Below are positions 9,563 to 18,617 of a stretch of 22,500 nucleotides of DNA, one piece after another. The stretch comes from Halisarca cf. caerulea. Taxonomy: Eukaryota; Porifera; Demospongiae; Chondrillida; Halisarcidae. Position 1 is the stretch's first letter, and every line of letters begins with the position of its first letter. Under the pieces are notes generated by a model, which saw only the letters and a program-made list of their open reading frames with translations, ran no database searches and was not told where the DNA came from. Where the stretch lies: positions 831,201-853,700 of the forward strand of contig CAUJGJ010000264.1 in NCBI GenBank assembly GCA_963170055.1, read 5' to 3'. The position numbers were made by a program, and so were the translations under genes.

Positions 9563-9985
9563 CACATTTAGCAGCAGACACTTACATGTAGTATAGTAAT
9601 GTTCCCGGGTGACCAATAATTCACTATGTTTTCCGACAGGAAAAATTGACATTACACGAATTAGTTTTTGCTTCTTAAGACCACAATCCGTGATGTGTGC
9701 AACTTACATGAGAGCTGCATTGTGTATTATAATTATACAGCTATAATTTTTGTATATATCTGTTAATTATTTCATTAATACTATATGTAATTTAATTCTG
9801 GCATGTCATTTTCTGTTTGAATCCAAAATAAGTATTCACACAAGAGAGGTTCTGCTGTACGCTCACAACTAGTATAATAGATGGACTATATGACACGTAC
9901 ATACATACGTACAAACATACATAATTGACTGCGGTTTTGTGAAAAAGCTCTGTTTGCATGAACACATCCACATCAAAGATAAACC
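9563..9985. other. 3' flank of the BTB gene, nothing recognised
   Basis: Strongly AT-rich, as expected of a 3' UTR or intergenic DNA. No AATAAA is seen within 400 bp. No repeat or ORF was assigned. Confidence 0.45.
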
Positions 9986-9988
9986 ATA

Positions 9989-10787
9989 TAGGCGTAGGAA
10001 CCGGGGGGTAGGGGGGCACTTGCCCCCCTGGCTCTCAAGTGGGAGGGCATTGCCCCCCCCCCCCCCCACCCCCACTTGAGATCTACGTACATCTTCATTT
10101 TCAAAATAATCAAAATATCTACTATGCAACCTAAAAATCACCTGTATAAGTTCAAATATATCATCGTCCACCAGAAAGTAAGCTTTATTGTAAAAAAATT
10201 GCTACAAAGAGGAAGTTCTAAACAATAAAATTGGTATTTTTACGCTTCCTATCGAAGCCACCATTTGCAAACATTGCACAATCATGAGTTGAACAGTTTT
10301 GCCGTTGTTCGCCGCTAAGAAGCAATTGGTGGATTTGTTTGTCCGCTGGTCTTTGCCTGGTTCTTCAAAACAACTAGATTATGAAGATTCCTATACAGAA
10401 CACGTGATTCACAGGCTACATCTTGTACCTTTGAAGAAGTTCACCCATTCATCCACCCTTCCACTTTCAATTTTTATTCTTCCATTACCAGTAGTGTTTG
10501 TCTAGAACTTTCCTCTATGCCTGTGCATGAATGTTCTTAGTGTCTTGCCCAGTATTTTCATTTATGTGTGTGCTGGTTTTATTGTTTTGGTCCAGTAGCA
10601 ACTGTTGGACTGTGCACTCGGATAGCATAAAGCTGTAATTAGGTCAGAAAAATGAGTTTCTTTCTTAAACCCATATTTTTACAAAGATTTCGCTTGGTTA
10701 CATGCATGCTATAGTTACGCAACAATTATTTTGTTTCTACACCATGATGGTACACAAAAAAGGTTCATGTTACAAGATGTTCATTGC

Positions 10788-10819
<32 letters not shown>

Positions 10820-10843
10820 ACTTCAAAATATCTTCCTACACCA
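9989..10843. mobile_element. Possible non-autonomous element with G-run termini
   Basis: TAGGCGTAGGAACC followed by long G-runs at the left resembles the reverse complement of the right side (TGGTGTAGGAAG, then a GT tract and a G-run, at about 10782-10843). Inside the left end, CTCAAGTGGG (10034-10043) and CCCACTTGAG (about 10071-10080) form a perfect inverted repeat around poly-C. No target duplication was identified, so the boundaries are provisional. A 68-codon frame at 10299-10505 inside it is unassigned. Confidence 0.3.
10787..10821. repeat. Poly-C followed by (AC)n
   Basis: About 17 C followed by about eight AC dinucleotides. Confidence 0.95.
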
Positions 10844-10847
10844 GTCC

Positions 10848-11719
10848 TATGTAAACATCTTGGGTATAATTTTAGATTATTTTGATTGTTAGACCTTTTG
10901 CTTCTAACACTACAAAGTTTCATGGAAGTGTAAAATACATATTCTTAACTTTGAGATTTTAAGATAGAGTAACTTTTGCAATTGCTGAAAGTACGCCATC
11001 TGCATACAGTGTTAGAAGTAGTGGTCAGCATTCCGATATTGTTCGACCATTTTGGCATTTTATCTGACCTAAAAAAGTTTGGATCAGACATTTTGCTAAA
11101 CACTACCTGTCATCTTATTTCATATGCACATGTGATGTTACCGACTCATTTGTACTGTGAGTGTCCACATGTGGACATATGTTTTCATTTACACAGTAAG
11201 TTGCATTTGTACTGTGGCACATGTGTACTTCTCCAAAAATATGTCCGAGTAAAACTGATCTTGTCCTATCAAAATGATAATACTATATACGGCATTTGTC
11301 CCTCCACCACTTGCTCCTCATTTCTAACCATGTGCATAGTACATGGAGATCTTGAAGATCGCAGGGTTTGGGGGTAAATTTTACCATAGAAGACCATCGA
11401 CTATGATAAGATGACAGTGAGAGATATGTAGTAAGCCAATCACCAGTGAAAGACAACCAGAGTATAGATGGCGTTGTCAAAACCAGCAAAACGGAACGCG
11501 GACCACTGCCCTGACAACATGTTATTAATAATGAGGTGTTACAGAAAAAAAATCTGTTTCTGCATAATATTACTAAGGATATTATTCTGCAAGCAACCAT
11601 GTGCAGAACTTCAACCCCAGAAAAGTTGTAGAAACATTGCACATTACACGACATCAATCGGTTTGGTCGTCGTGACCAGCCCAGTCACGATCATCTTTGT
11701 AGTGTGTTCGCTACTGTAA
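10848..11719. other. Intergenic, nothing firmly recognised
   Basis: An open frame of 133 codons (+, 10976-11377) and one of 124 codons (-, 11283-11657) show no family resemblance. This is where later exons of the minus-strand acyltransferase-like gene might be expected, but I found none of its motifs. Confidence 0.4.
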
Positions 11720-11900
11720 CAGTGAAATCTCTGATTGTGGATGATCTGGAATAAGGACAGCATCTCTACAAAGGACACAGCTTGAGGCCTCAAATATTTT
11801 TTCCCTATAGTTCCAGTGCATTTGAATCTCCCAAAGACAACCTCCTTACAAAGGACAAAAGAGTCTGTCCTAAAGTGTCCTTTATTCAGAGTTTTCACTG
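11720..11900. mobile_element. Pogo/Tigger-like MITE
   Basis: The left end CAGTGAAATCTCTGATTGTG and the right end TTATTCAGAGTTTTCACTG are imperfect inverted repeats of about 20 bp. TA follows the right end. The internal phrases AAGGACA and GTCCTTTATTC also pair. It is about 181 bp long without a transposase ORF. Confidence 0.65.
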
Positions 11901-11957
11901 TACATACGTACATACAGTATATGTTGATGGTAGCAATACATACGATAAAGCACTTAC

Positions 11958-12000
11958 CCACCTGCGTCCTCACGCAAGGTTTCTGAATGAGCAAATAAAC
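11958..12000 (-). CDS. Candidate small exon 5 of the PDHX-like gene (weak)
   Basis: On the minus strand, GGTTTAG precedes and GTAAGT follows a 43-nt open segment. Read in the phase left by exon 4 it gives GLFAHSETLREDAG. This could fill the variable loop after LRKRLK in acyltransferase domains, but the family does not conserve that loop, so the sequence gives no positive support. Confidence 0.15.
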
Positions 12001-12004
12001 CTAA

Positions 12005-12263
12005 ACCTTAGCCAAGCATGTGTGTCAGACTAGAGACAAATTTGCACACACAAAAGAAGTACTGTGTGTATATTGTACTTATACCACTGTATGGGAGTAT
12101 GCACAATGATATTGTGACTCTGTATGTCAATGGAATAATGGACACTACACAAAGCCATAAGGCTTAGGATGTCTTCTGTATACTATTAACTGGATTAGCA
12201 TACTAAAGACTGGCTCTGCATACTATGAATTCAATGGCTGGTAGGAATCACACATGTAAGCTG

Positions 12264-12264
<1 letters not shown>
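12005..12264. other. Probable intron or intergenic, nothing recognised
   Basis: AT-rich sequence with recurrent GCATACT / GTATACT phrases. No coding segment found. Confidence 0.4.
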
Positions 12265-12328
<64 letters not shown>

Positions 12329-12343
12329 CAAAAATATGCACAT

Positions 12344-12410
<67 letters not shown>
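12265..12410. repeat. (AC)n microsatellite, two blocks
   Basis: Two long AC tracts separated by AACAAAAATATGCACATGC at about 12328-12346. On the minus strand the tract begins just after the donor site of exon 4, so it probably lies in an intron. Confidence 0.97.
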
Positions 12411-12411
<1 letters not shown>

Positions 12412-12435
12412 GCGTACATACACACACTGACACAC

Positions 12436-12511
12436 CTTTCAGTCTCTTTCTCAGGGTAACCATCTGATCAGCTCGGCACCTGATGGAGCTGTACCCATGT
12501 GATATACTACT
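12436..12511 (-). CDS. PDHX-like exon 4
   Basis: The acceptor AACCCACAG ends at 12512 and the donor GTGTGTCAG starts at 12435. The 25 complete codons continue the acyltransferase-like domain at the right place after KRLTHAK, aligning to the family segment that carries the HxY motif and ends in LRK/VRK. The donor runs into a GT-rich tract. Confidence 0.75.
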
Positions 12512-14212
12512 CTGTGGGTTATAGGGGCCATATGTATGATCATCACACACACAATCAATGTGTACGTATAATACATACGTAAGTATAGTGGGTACAATGT
12601 ATGCAATATGTACGGTTGCATTATACACAGTATGGCAGTGAAACCTTGTATACTAACTACCCAGTATACTACCCAATACAGTGGAACCTTTGTAATCCGA
12701 CACCTCTATAATCCAACATTCTCTCTAATCCGACCATCTTATGAGGTACAGTCACCATGTTTGACTGTACTAAGAAGCACTGGATAATCCGACAACCTCT
12801 GTAATCTGACATCTAATTTCAGTCCCATGGTGTGTCGGATTATGGAGATATTACTGTATATGTAGTACTACGTAGAATACAACCCAGTATACTACCCAGT
12901 ATACTACCCAGTATATGCAGATACTAGAATAAGCGATATAAATTTATAGTGATCTATACAGTCTCAAATCAGCTAAAACCATCACCAAAATCCTCAGTAA
13001 TACTGCATGTATCTGAAGTACGTACATGGACAGTAACTTGTATAGTGTTCATCATATGTACATACATTCGTACGTTTACATAAAATCTCTCTTATGCGAC
13101 ACACTAACATACAGTACACCACCATACAGTAACATACAGTACACTAGCATACAGTAACATACAGTACACTAACATACAATAACATACAGTACACTAACAT
13201 ACAGTACACCACCATACAGTAACATACAGTACACTAGCATACAGTAACATACAGTACACTAACATACAATAACATACAGTACAATAACATACAGTACACC
13301 ACCATACAGTAACATACAGTACACTAGCATACAGTAACATACAGTACACTAACATACAATAACATACAGTACACTAACATACACTAACCTACAGTACACT
13401 GACATACGTACATACATACCTTTGCATGCGTTAGTCTCTTTGCAATGGTTCTCCTCATGTTAGTGAGGGGTTCGTCTACACTACCTCCAGTAGTGGCCGA
13501 TAGTACCTTCGACTGAGTAGTGATGTGTGAGACATCAGAAGAAGTAGTAGATTGCTTTGCTGGCTGTTGTTGTAAAATGGCTAATACATCACTGTATGTA
13601 TGTGGGAAGACAAAATATAGGTGGTGTATTGGGCAAGTGTGATTGATTACAGATTACTTAGGCTAGTTATGCCTGTTTGTGTGTGTGTGTGTGTGTGCAT
13701 GTGTGTGAGAGTGTAAATGTGTGTGCGTGCATGTGCATGTATGTGTATGTACGTGTGTGTGTGTGCACGTGTGCATGTGTATGTGTGTCTTTGTATGCGT
13801 CGTGTATGATACATGTTTGGGTGTAGGGCTGAAGGTCTCTCTAAATACAAATGAACAATAAACAAATGGGTTGGCACGAGTAATCTAAAATAGTCTAAAA
13901 TAATATGATAAGAAATCGCAAAGACACTGGAAATGGATACAGTTCACAGATTGCTAAATGACTTCATGCAAATACGTCTCACATACCCTTTCAACACGCG
14001 CCCTTTAGGTCCTGTGCCCTTAACTTGCAAGACGTCCACATTGTTTGTGTCTACAATGAAACGAACAGCTGGCGACAAAGGTAAGGCTCTATAAAACGAA
14101 ATGCAATTACATTTTAATTAATTTGGATAAGGCAAAATATATGTAGAACTTACTCGGCAGAAAGCGAGCTGTAGAAACGCGAGAGTCGAAATGCTTTCAT
14201 GGCCGTCGCCAT
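12436..14212 (-). CDS. PDHX-like: Lipoyl-less PDHX-like (E3-binding protein) gene, four exons, 3' part not found
   Basis: The coding exons are 14212-14154, 14088-13987, 13591-13420 and 12511-12436. All junctions are GT-AG and the frame is kept through phases 2, 2, 0 and 1, giving 135 complete codons. Residues 1-18 (MATAMKAFRLSRFYSSLS) look like a mitochondrial leader: basic and hydroxylated, with no acidic residue. Exon 2 encodes a peripheral subunit-binding (E3-binding) domain: LSPAVRFIV, then VKGTGPKGRVLKGDVL across the exon 2/3 junction. A Gln/Ser/Thr linker follows, then EPLTNMRRTIAKRLTHAK, the standard opening of the 2-oxoacid dehydrogenase acyltransferase domain, and exon 4 SSISHGYSSIRCRADQMVTL. 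The HGY segment resembles the HAY of PDHX more than the HYY or HFY of catalytic E2s, so PDHX is preferred over DLAT. In the pyruvate dehydrogenase core, PDHX anchors dihydrolipoamide dehydrogenase (E3). The usual lipoyl domain is absent. The remaining roughly 190 residues of the acyltransferase-like domain were not found. Confidence 0.8.
12679..12856. mobile_element. Pogo/Tigger-like MITE with TA duplication
   Basis: CAGTGGAACCTTTGTAATCC at the left and GGATTATGGAGATATTACTG at the right are imperfect inverted repeats; both ends also carry TCCGACAC or its complement. TA flanks both sides (12677-12678 and 12857-12858). It is 178 bp with no transposase, and lies inside intron 3 of the PDHX-like gene. 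Confidence 0.85.
12864..12920. repeat. CCCAGTATACTA short tandem repeat
   Basis: Three or four 12-bp units CCCAGTATACTA lie right of the pogo-like element. Further copies at about 12655-12675 lie to its left, so the element appears to have landed in this repeat. Confidence 0.7.
13101..13410. repeat. 90-bp higher-order repeat of ACATACAGTA motifs
   Basis: ACAGTACACCACCATACAGT starts at 13111, 13201 and 13291, an exact 90-bp period. Each 90-bp unit is built from shorter ACATACAGTACACTA-type units. It lies in intron 3 of the PDHX-like gene, close to the exon 3 donor. Confidence 0.93.
13420..13591 (-). CDS. PDHX-like exon 3 (linker and start of acyltransferase-like domain)
   Basis: The acceptor ACATACAG ends at 13592 and the donor GTATGTATG starts at 13419. 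The exon completes GDVLAIL of the E3-binding domain, then a roughly 30-residue Gln/Ser/Thr linker, then DEPLTNMRRTIAKRLTHAK. Confidence 0.88.
13673..13790. repeat. Interrupted (TG)n tract
   Basis: TG-rich tract broken by CATG, TATG and ACG phrases, inside intron 2 of the PDHX-like gene. Confidence 0.9.
13987..14088 (-). CDS. PDHX-like exon 2 (E3-binding domain)
   Basis: The acceptor TTTTATAG ends at 14089 and the donor GTATGT starts at 13986. The exon completes a Glu codon from exon 1 and encodes most of a peripheral subunit-binding domain. The invariant pattern SPAVR...VKGTGPKGR is intact. Using the alternative AG two bases downstream would destroy the frame. Confidence 0.88.
14154..14212 (-). 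CDS. PDHX-like exon 1 (mitochondrial leader)
   Basis: The ATG at 14212-14210 lies in CAAAATGGCGAC. Nineteen codons plus two bases precede the donor GTAAGT (14153-14148). The leader has three basic residues in an amphipathic context and no acidic residue. The reading frame is open upstream, but that part has no lipoyl-domain features. Confidence 0.8.
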
Positions 14213-14240
14213 TTTGGAGTAGTCTTGTGACTTCACGTGA
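14203..14240 (-). promoter_or_regulatory. PDHX-like core promoter region: E-box palindrome and YY1-like start
   Basis: The palindrome TCACGTGA lies at 14233-14240, about 20 bp upstream of the ATG; it is a USF/MITF-type E-box. The start codon itself lies in AAAATGGCGAC, close to the YY1 motif that often overlaps start codons of mitochondrial and housekeeping genes. No TATA box is seen. Function is inferred from motif and position only. Confidence 0.4.
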
Positions 14241-14612
14241 CTACAATGTTTTGGAGCGCAACAATTATTGTGCTCTGGCCTGATAAATTCTTCTTGTTTG
14301 CATCTGTGATAGAACGTATCCTGAGTACACGGTGTATGCTGCTGAATGTTAACTATTTCTCGTAATATTATTGACATCTGCTTCTGTTTATCTAGACATG
14401 TGTTTCCACTGATACACACCAACAATACTAAGCTGAAAGTTTTCACACATGGCTGCCTCGGTGAATTGTCGATAAGTGCTGCATGTGTACCACAGACACA
14501 GACATGGTGAGTGAATTATACAATGCCGATTGAGCTGCATGTGTGGTTGTTGTATTGATATGTTCTGCATTGCGTGCGTACATGACTCAAACACGTCCTG
14601 TAATAGATTGTG

Positions 14613-15705
14613 TCTGTGCTCAGACCATACACTCGATCTGTGCTCAGACCATACACTTGATCTGTGCTCAGACCATACACTCGATCTGTGCTCAGACCAT
14701 ACACTCGATCTGTGCTCAGACCATACACTCGATCTGTGCTCAGACCATACACTCGATCTGTGCTCAGACCATACACTCGATCTATCCTCAGACCATACAC
14801 TCGATCTGTGCTCAGACCATACACTCGATCTGTGCTCAGACCATACACTCGATCTGTGCTCAGACCATACACTCGATCTGTGCTCAGACCATACACTCGA
14901 TCTGTGCTCAGACCATACACTCGATCTGTGCTCAGACCATACACTCGATCTGTGCTCAGACCATACACTCGATCTGTGCTCAGACCATACACTCGATCTG
15001 TGCTCAGACCATACACTCGATCTGTGCTCAGACCATACACTCGATCTGTGCTCAGACCATACACTCGATCTATCCTCAGACCATACACTCGATCTGTGCT
15101 CAGACCATACACTCGATCTGTGCTCAGACCATACACTCGATCTGTGCTCAGACCATACACTCGATCTGTGCTCAGACCATACACTCGATCTGTGCTCAGA
15201 CCATACACTCGATCTGTGCTCAGACCATACACTCGATCTGTGCTCAGACCATACACTCGATCTGTGCTCAGACCATACACTCGATCTGTGCTCAGACCAT
15301 ACACTCGATCTGTGCTCAGACCATACACTCGATCTGTGCTCAGACCATACACTCGATCTGTGCTCAGACCATACACTCGATCTGTGCTCAGACCATACAC
15401 TCGATCTGTGCTCAGACCATACACTCTATCTGTGCTCAGACCATACACTCGATCTGTGCTCAGACCATACACTCTATCTGTGCTCAGACCATACACTCGA
15501 TCTGTGCTCAGACCATACACTCGATCTGTGCTCAGACCATACACTCGATCTGTGCTCAGACCATACACTCTATCTGTGCTCAGACCATACACTCGATCTG
15601 TGCTCAGACCATACACTCTATCTGTGCTCAGACCATACACTCGATCTGTGCTCAGACCATACACTCGATCTGTGCTCAGACCATACACTCGATCTGTGCT
15701 CAGAC
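14613..15705. repeat. 24-bp minisatellite, about 45 copies
   Basis: Unit TCTGTGCTCAGACCATACACTCGA, exactly 24 bp and nearly identical throughout. The variant TCTATCCTCA occurs at 14781 and 15069, exactly 12 units apart. The variant ACACTCTATC occurs in two pairs near 15426/15474 and 15570/15618, with 48 bp within each pair and 144 bp between pairs. All frames on both strands lack stops, so long open frames of 8-residue repeats are artefacts. It lies upstream of the PDHX-like gene. Confidence 0.97.
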
Positions 15706-15951
15706 TAGTTCGGTGTCACCAATTCTACCTTCCATTTTTATCTTTTGTATGGTCCCCAAAAGAAAAATATGGAGGAATGGGTCCGTCGATGCAGGAGCTC
15801 AGGCATATCCTGTAGTGGCTAAATTGATGCAGAAATATTTTTTCTCTTCAAATTAATAGATACTGGAAGCACTTGAAAGGTGAATTTGCCCTGTGACACC
15901 AGTTTGAGGTGTTCTGATAGACACGCATACAACATGGATGTGGTAGACTGT
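15706..15951. other. Spacer, nothing recognised
   Basis: No gene or repeat assigned between the 24-bp array and the small MITE. Confidence 0.4.
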
Positions 15952-16051
15952 AGTGGACCTAGTCTCGCTACCCAGACCCTATCTTTGCTGAATAATATGG
16001 CGGAGCAATTCAGTGAAGATAATGTCTGGCTAGCAAGACTAGCAGTGGACC
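15952..16051. mobile_element. 84-bp hAT-type MITE with 8-bp target duplication
   Basis: TAGTCTCGCTACCCAGAC (from 15960) and GTCTGGCTAGCAAGACTAG (to 16042) are inverted repeats with two mismatches. The element (15960-16043) is flanked by perfect 8-bp direct repeats AGTGGACC at 15952-15959 and 16044-16051. An 8-bp duplication is typical of hAT transposition. It is far too short to be autonomous. Confidence 0.85.
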
Positions 16052-16099
16052 ACTAATATCTATGTACGTATGCATGCATTCATGTACTATAAATCCCAT

Positions 16100-16257
16100 G
16101 ACCACCTGTCTACAGAGACCACTGCAGGCCGTCCTATATGCTACATTAGTGATACTAGTCATAAGGACCACCTGTCTACAGAGACCACTCCTGGCTGTCC
16201 TATATGCTACATTAGTGATACTAGTCATGAGGACCACCTGTCTACAGAGACCACTCA
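16100..16257. repeat. 66-bp tandem repeat, 2.4 copies
   Basis: GACCACCTGTCTACAGAGAC starts at 16100, 16166 and 16232. The rest of the unit is CTRTCCTATATGCTACATTAGTGATACTAG-type sequence. The same GGACCACCTGTCTA phrase occurs again at about 18384 and 18459, marking a dispersed repeat family. Confidence 0.9.
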
Positions 16258-16449
16258 GCCTGTCCGGTATAAGTCTGCCACATGTGATACGACACATACT
16301 ACTATGTGGTGATACTAATGTACCTCTGCATGTACACTCTATACTACGTATGCTGTGTAGTATCGAGTGTGTAAGATCTCTGTTTATGAATCATCTATCT
16401 ACAGACACTTTAGCCAGGGTTTTATCTGAGGAGGGGGAGCCTGGACATG

Positions 16450-16585
16450 GTCACCCCCCTCCCCCTCCAAGCAGAAAAGGTGCCCCCCTCCAAGCAGAAA
16501 AGGTGTCCCCCCCTCCAAGCAGAAAAGGCCCCCTTCCAAGCAGAAAAGGCCCCCCTTCCAAGCAGAAAAGGTGCCCCCCCACCAC
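16450..16585. repeat. CCAAGCAGAAAAGG / poly-C tandem repeat
   Basis: Five copies of CCAAGCAGAAAAGG separated by C-runs of varying length. The opposite strand has G-runs of potential quadruplex type. Confidence 0.9.
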
Positions 16586-16996
16586 CAAACAAAACTGTAC
16601 AGCCTTCATTCTTGTGAATGAACACTGTTATATGAATTGATCATGAATCCATTTATAAAGGGTATTATTTCAATGTACACACATGCTTGTGGCATGTGTG
16701 TGTGCAGATAACACAGATGTGAAGGTTCCTCCTCCAAAAATATGACCTCATGTACATAAAAATAGCCTGATAACGTATTTCCCTCACCATACTTACCCTA
16801 TAGTTTTGTGTGGGAGTAGTTTGTCCTTTCCACCTGGTACCACAGGTGATAAAATATGGCTTCTCATTGTTTGTAAATTACCAAAGACAACAAAACTGAC
16901 CATTCTGATTATCAAGTGATTATGATGCCAGGTGATGGTTGTGTGCATGTTGGCTGAGGATGTGGACAAATTTGCTCAGGACCAACCCAAGCCAGG

Positions 16997-16998
<2 letters not shown>
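16586..16998. other. Spacer, nothing recognised
   Basis: AT-rich sequence with no assignable ORF or repeat. Confidence 0.4.
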
Positions 16999-17089
<91 letters not shown>

Positions 17090-17154
17090 GTGTGTGTGCG
17101 TGTGTGTGTATATATGTGTATATATGTGTGTGTGTGTGTGTGTGTATATATGTG

Positions 17155-17187
<33 letters not shown>

Positions 17188-17192
17188 ATGCA

Positions 17193-17247
<55 letters not shown>

Positions 17248-17282
17248 GTGTATGTATGTGTGTATGTGTGTGTGTGTGTGTG

Positions 17283-17327
<45 letters not shown>

Positions 17328-17384
17328 GTGCGTGCATGTGCGTGCGTGTGTATGTATGTGTGTGTGTGTTTGCGTGTGTGCGTG

Positions 17385-17464
<80 letters not shown>

Positions 17465-17466
17465 TG
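16999..17466. repeat. (GT)n microsatellite, about 470 bp
   Basis: Long GT tract interrupted by GTGCGTG, GTATATATG, GTATGTATG and GTGCATG phrases; GTATATATGTGTATATATG occurs twice near 17107 and 17145. All long open frames over it are products of the repeat. Confidence 0.98.
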
Positions 17467-18065
17467 AATCAATGCATACACATGCAGAGATAAAAGAAAG
17501 TATAAACGAAGCTGTCAGCCCTAAATTCACATATGCATGGAATGAAACCCCACCAGTCCAAGCTTCTGTAGGATGGTCACACTGTCTAAACTGGCCATCC
17601 CGTCTAGTCCCAAAGGCTACCCATATGCTAGAATCGACCTGTCTATTCTTGCCACCTCTCTAATCTGACCAACGTCTCTTATAATTCTAAAGTGACCCGA
17701 TTACAGACGCTTTGCAGAGGCACATGTCAATGGTACCTACGTATAAGATGTCCTCTAAATAGTTCTGAGTATGATTCAATACTGAAATGAATCGTAGTAA
17801 ACATATTTATTGCACAAGATTTTTAGAATTATTGTTACTTGATTTATTGATGTTTCAAGCTTATAGAGAAATTCATTGCTGTCCCCACAATTACGAATAT
17901 GGAATATCGTGATAACTTTATGTTGGAGATGTTGTTAATTAGCATGATAACTTGTTTTTCTGCCTATCGCTGCTGGGTTCCTTAGCAGTTACCACGTACG
18001 GGCTATTGGTTCCCCAGACCAAATAAGATTACAGATACTGATACTGATCACATGTGCCCAGCTTT
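17467..18065. other. Spacer, nothing firmly recognised
   Basis: CTCTCTAATCTGACCAACG near 17656 resembles the termini of the pogo-like elements and may be a remnant. No gene was recognised. Confidence 0.4.
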
Positions 18066-18183
18066 GGGGGGGGGGGGGGGGGGGAGGGGGAGGGGGGGAC
18101 TCTTCAGCAATGATCTATGCACAGTGCTTAGGCAGAGGTATGGTTTGCCAAGTGGTGGTTGTGGGGAGGGGGGGGAGGGGGGC
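18066..18183. repeat. Poly-G tracts
   Basis: A nearly pure G-run at 18066-18098 and a second G-rich run at about 18161-18183. Length at such tracts is prone to sequencing error. Confidence 0.9.
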
Positions 18184-18371
18184 TAAAGACCACGGTGCAC
18201 CACTCATGATATAGTAATTATTTGTCTCTTCTACAAGCATGTGTTGTTGTGCAATTGGACAAAATGGCTGCCTTTATACTGAACGTTCCTGCACTAATAA
18301 TTTAGAGGGGCTATGATATGCATAGCCTTTTAAAAGGTAAAAAGTGAAGTGTTTTGTTATTGTATTTTTTG

Positions 18372-18520
18372 TCACACATACGAGGACCACCTGTCTATAG
18401 AGACCACAGTAGGCTGGCTCATTGTTCACTTCAGTTGTACTAAAACACCTCTGTACAAGGACCACCTGTCTACAGAGACCACAATTACTTGGTCCCTTGA
18501 ACGGTTGTTATAGACAGGCT
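18372..18520. repeat. Dispersed GGACCACCTGTCTA repeat pair
   Basis: GAGGACCACCTGTCTATAGA and AAGGACCACCTGTCTACAGA lie about 75 bp apart, both followed by GACCACA. They match the 66-bp repeat at 16100, so the two loci share one mobile family. Confidence 0.7.
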
Positions 18521-18617
18521 TTTCTGCATTTCACCAATTGTGCTGAAGATGTAGCTTTTCAGTGATGGGCCAAACTAAGTTTATTAGTGGGGCCAAAGAC
18601 AAACTTGCCTCCCCTTT

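Noticed and set aside
11380..11420. Minus-strand IIVDGLL near a SLSS phrase, resembling the HRVVDG motif of acyltransferases
   Set aside because: The two parts are in different frames, the histidine is misplaced, no other family motif is nearby and stops follow; chance likeness is more likely.
11649..11715. Minus-strand segment ending KPIDVV then a stop, like the C-terminus of an E2 protein
   Set aside because: Only the final K/N-P and hydrophobic ending is alike; its upstream side runs straight into a pogo-like element and there is no supporting exon.
14213..14446. N-terminal extension of the PDHX-like protein through an upstream in-frame ATG
   Set aside because: The extra residues resemble no lipoyl domain or leader, and the segment holds promoter-like motifs; the ATG at 14212 has the better context and gives a clear mitochondrial leader.
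14613..15705. CRISPR-like regular repeat
   Set aside because: The units are contiguous with no unique spacers, and the setting is eukaryotic.
14516..15856. Very long open frames on both strands with 8-residue repeats
   Set aside because: The 24-bp unit is stop-free in all frames, so every frame is open; identical nucleotides with no codon-level constraint mark it as a non-coding array.
16912..17663. Cys/Val- or His/Thr-rich proteins
   Set aside because: They are translations of the (GT)n tract.
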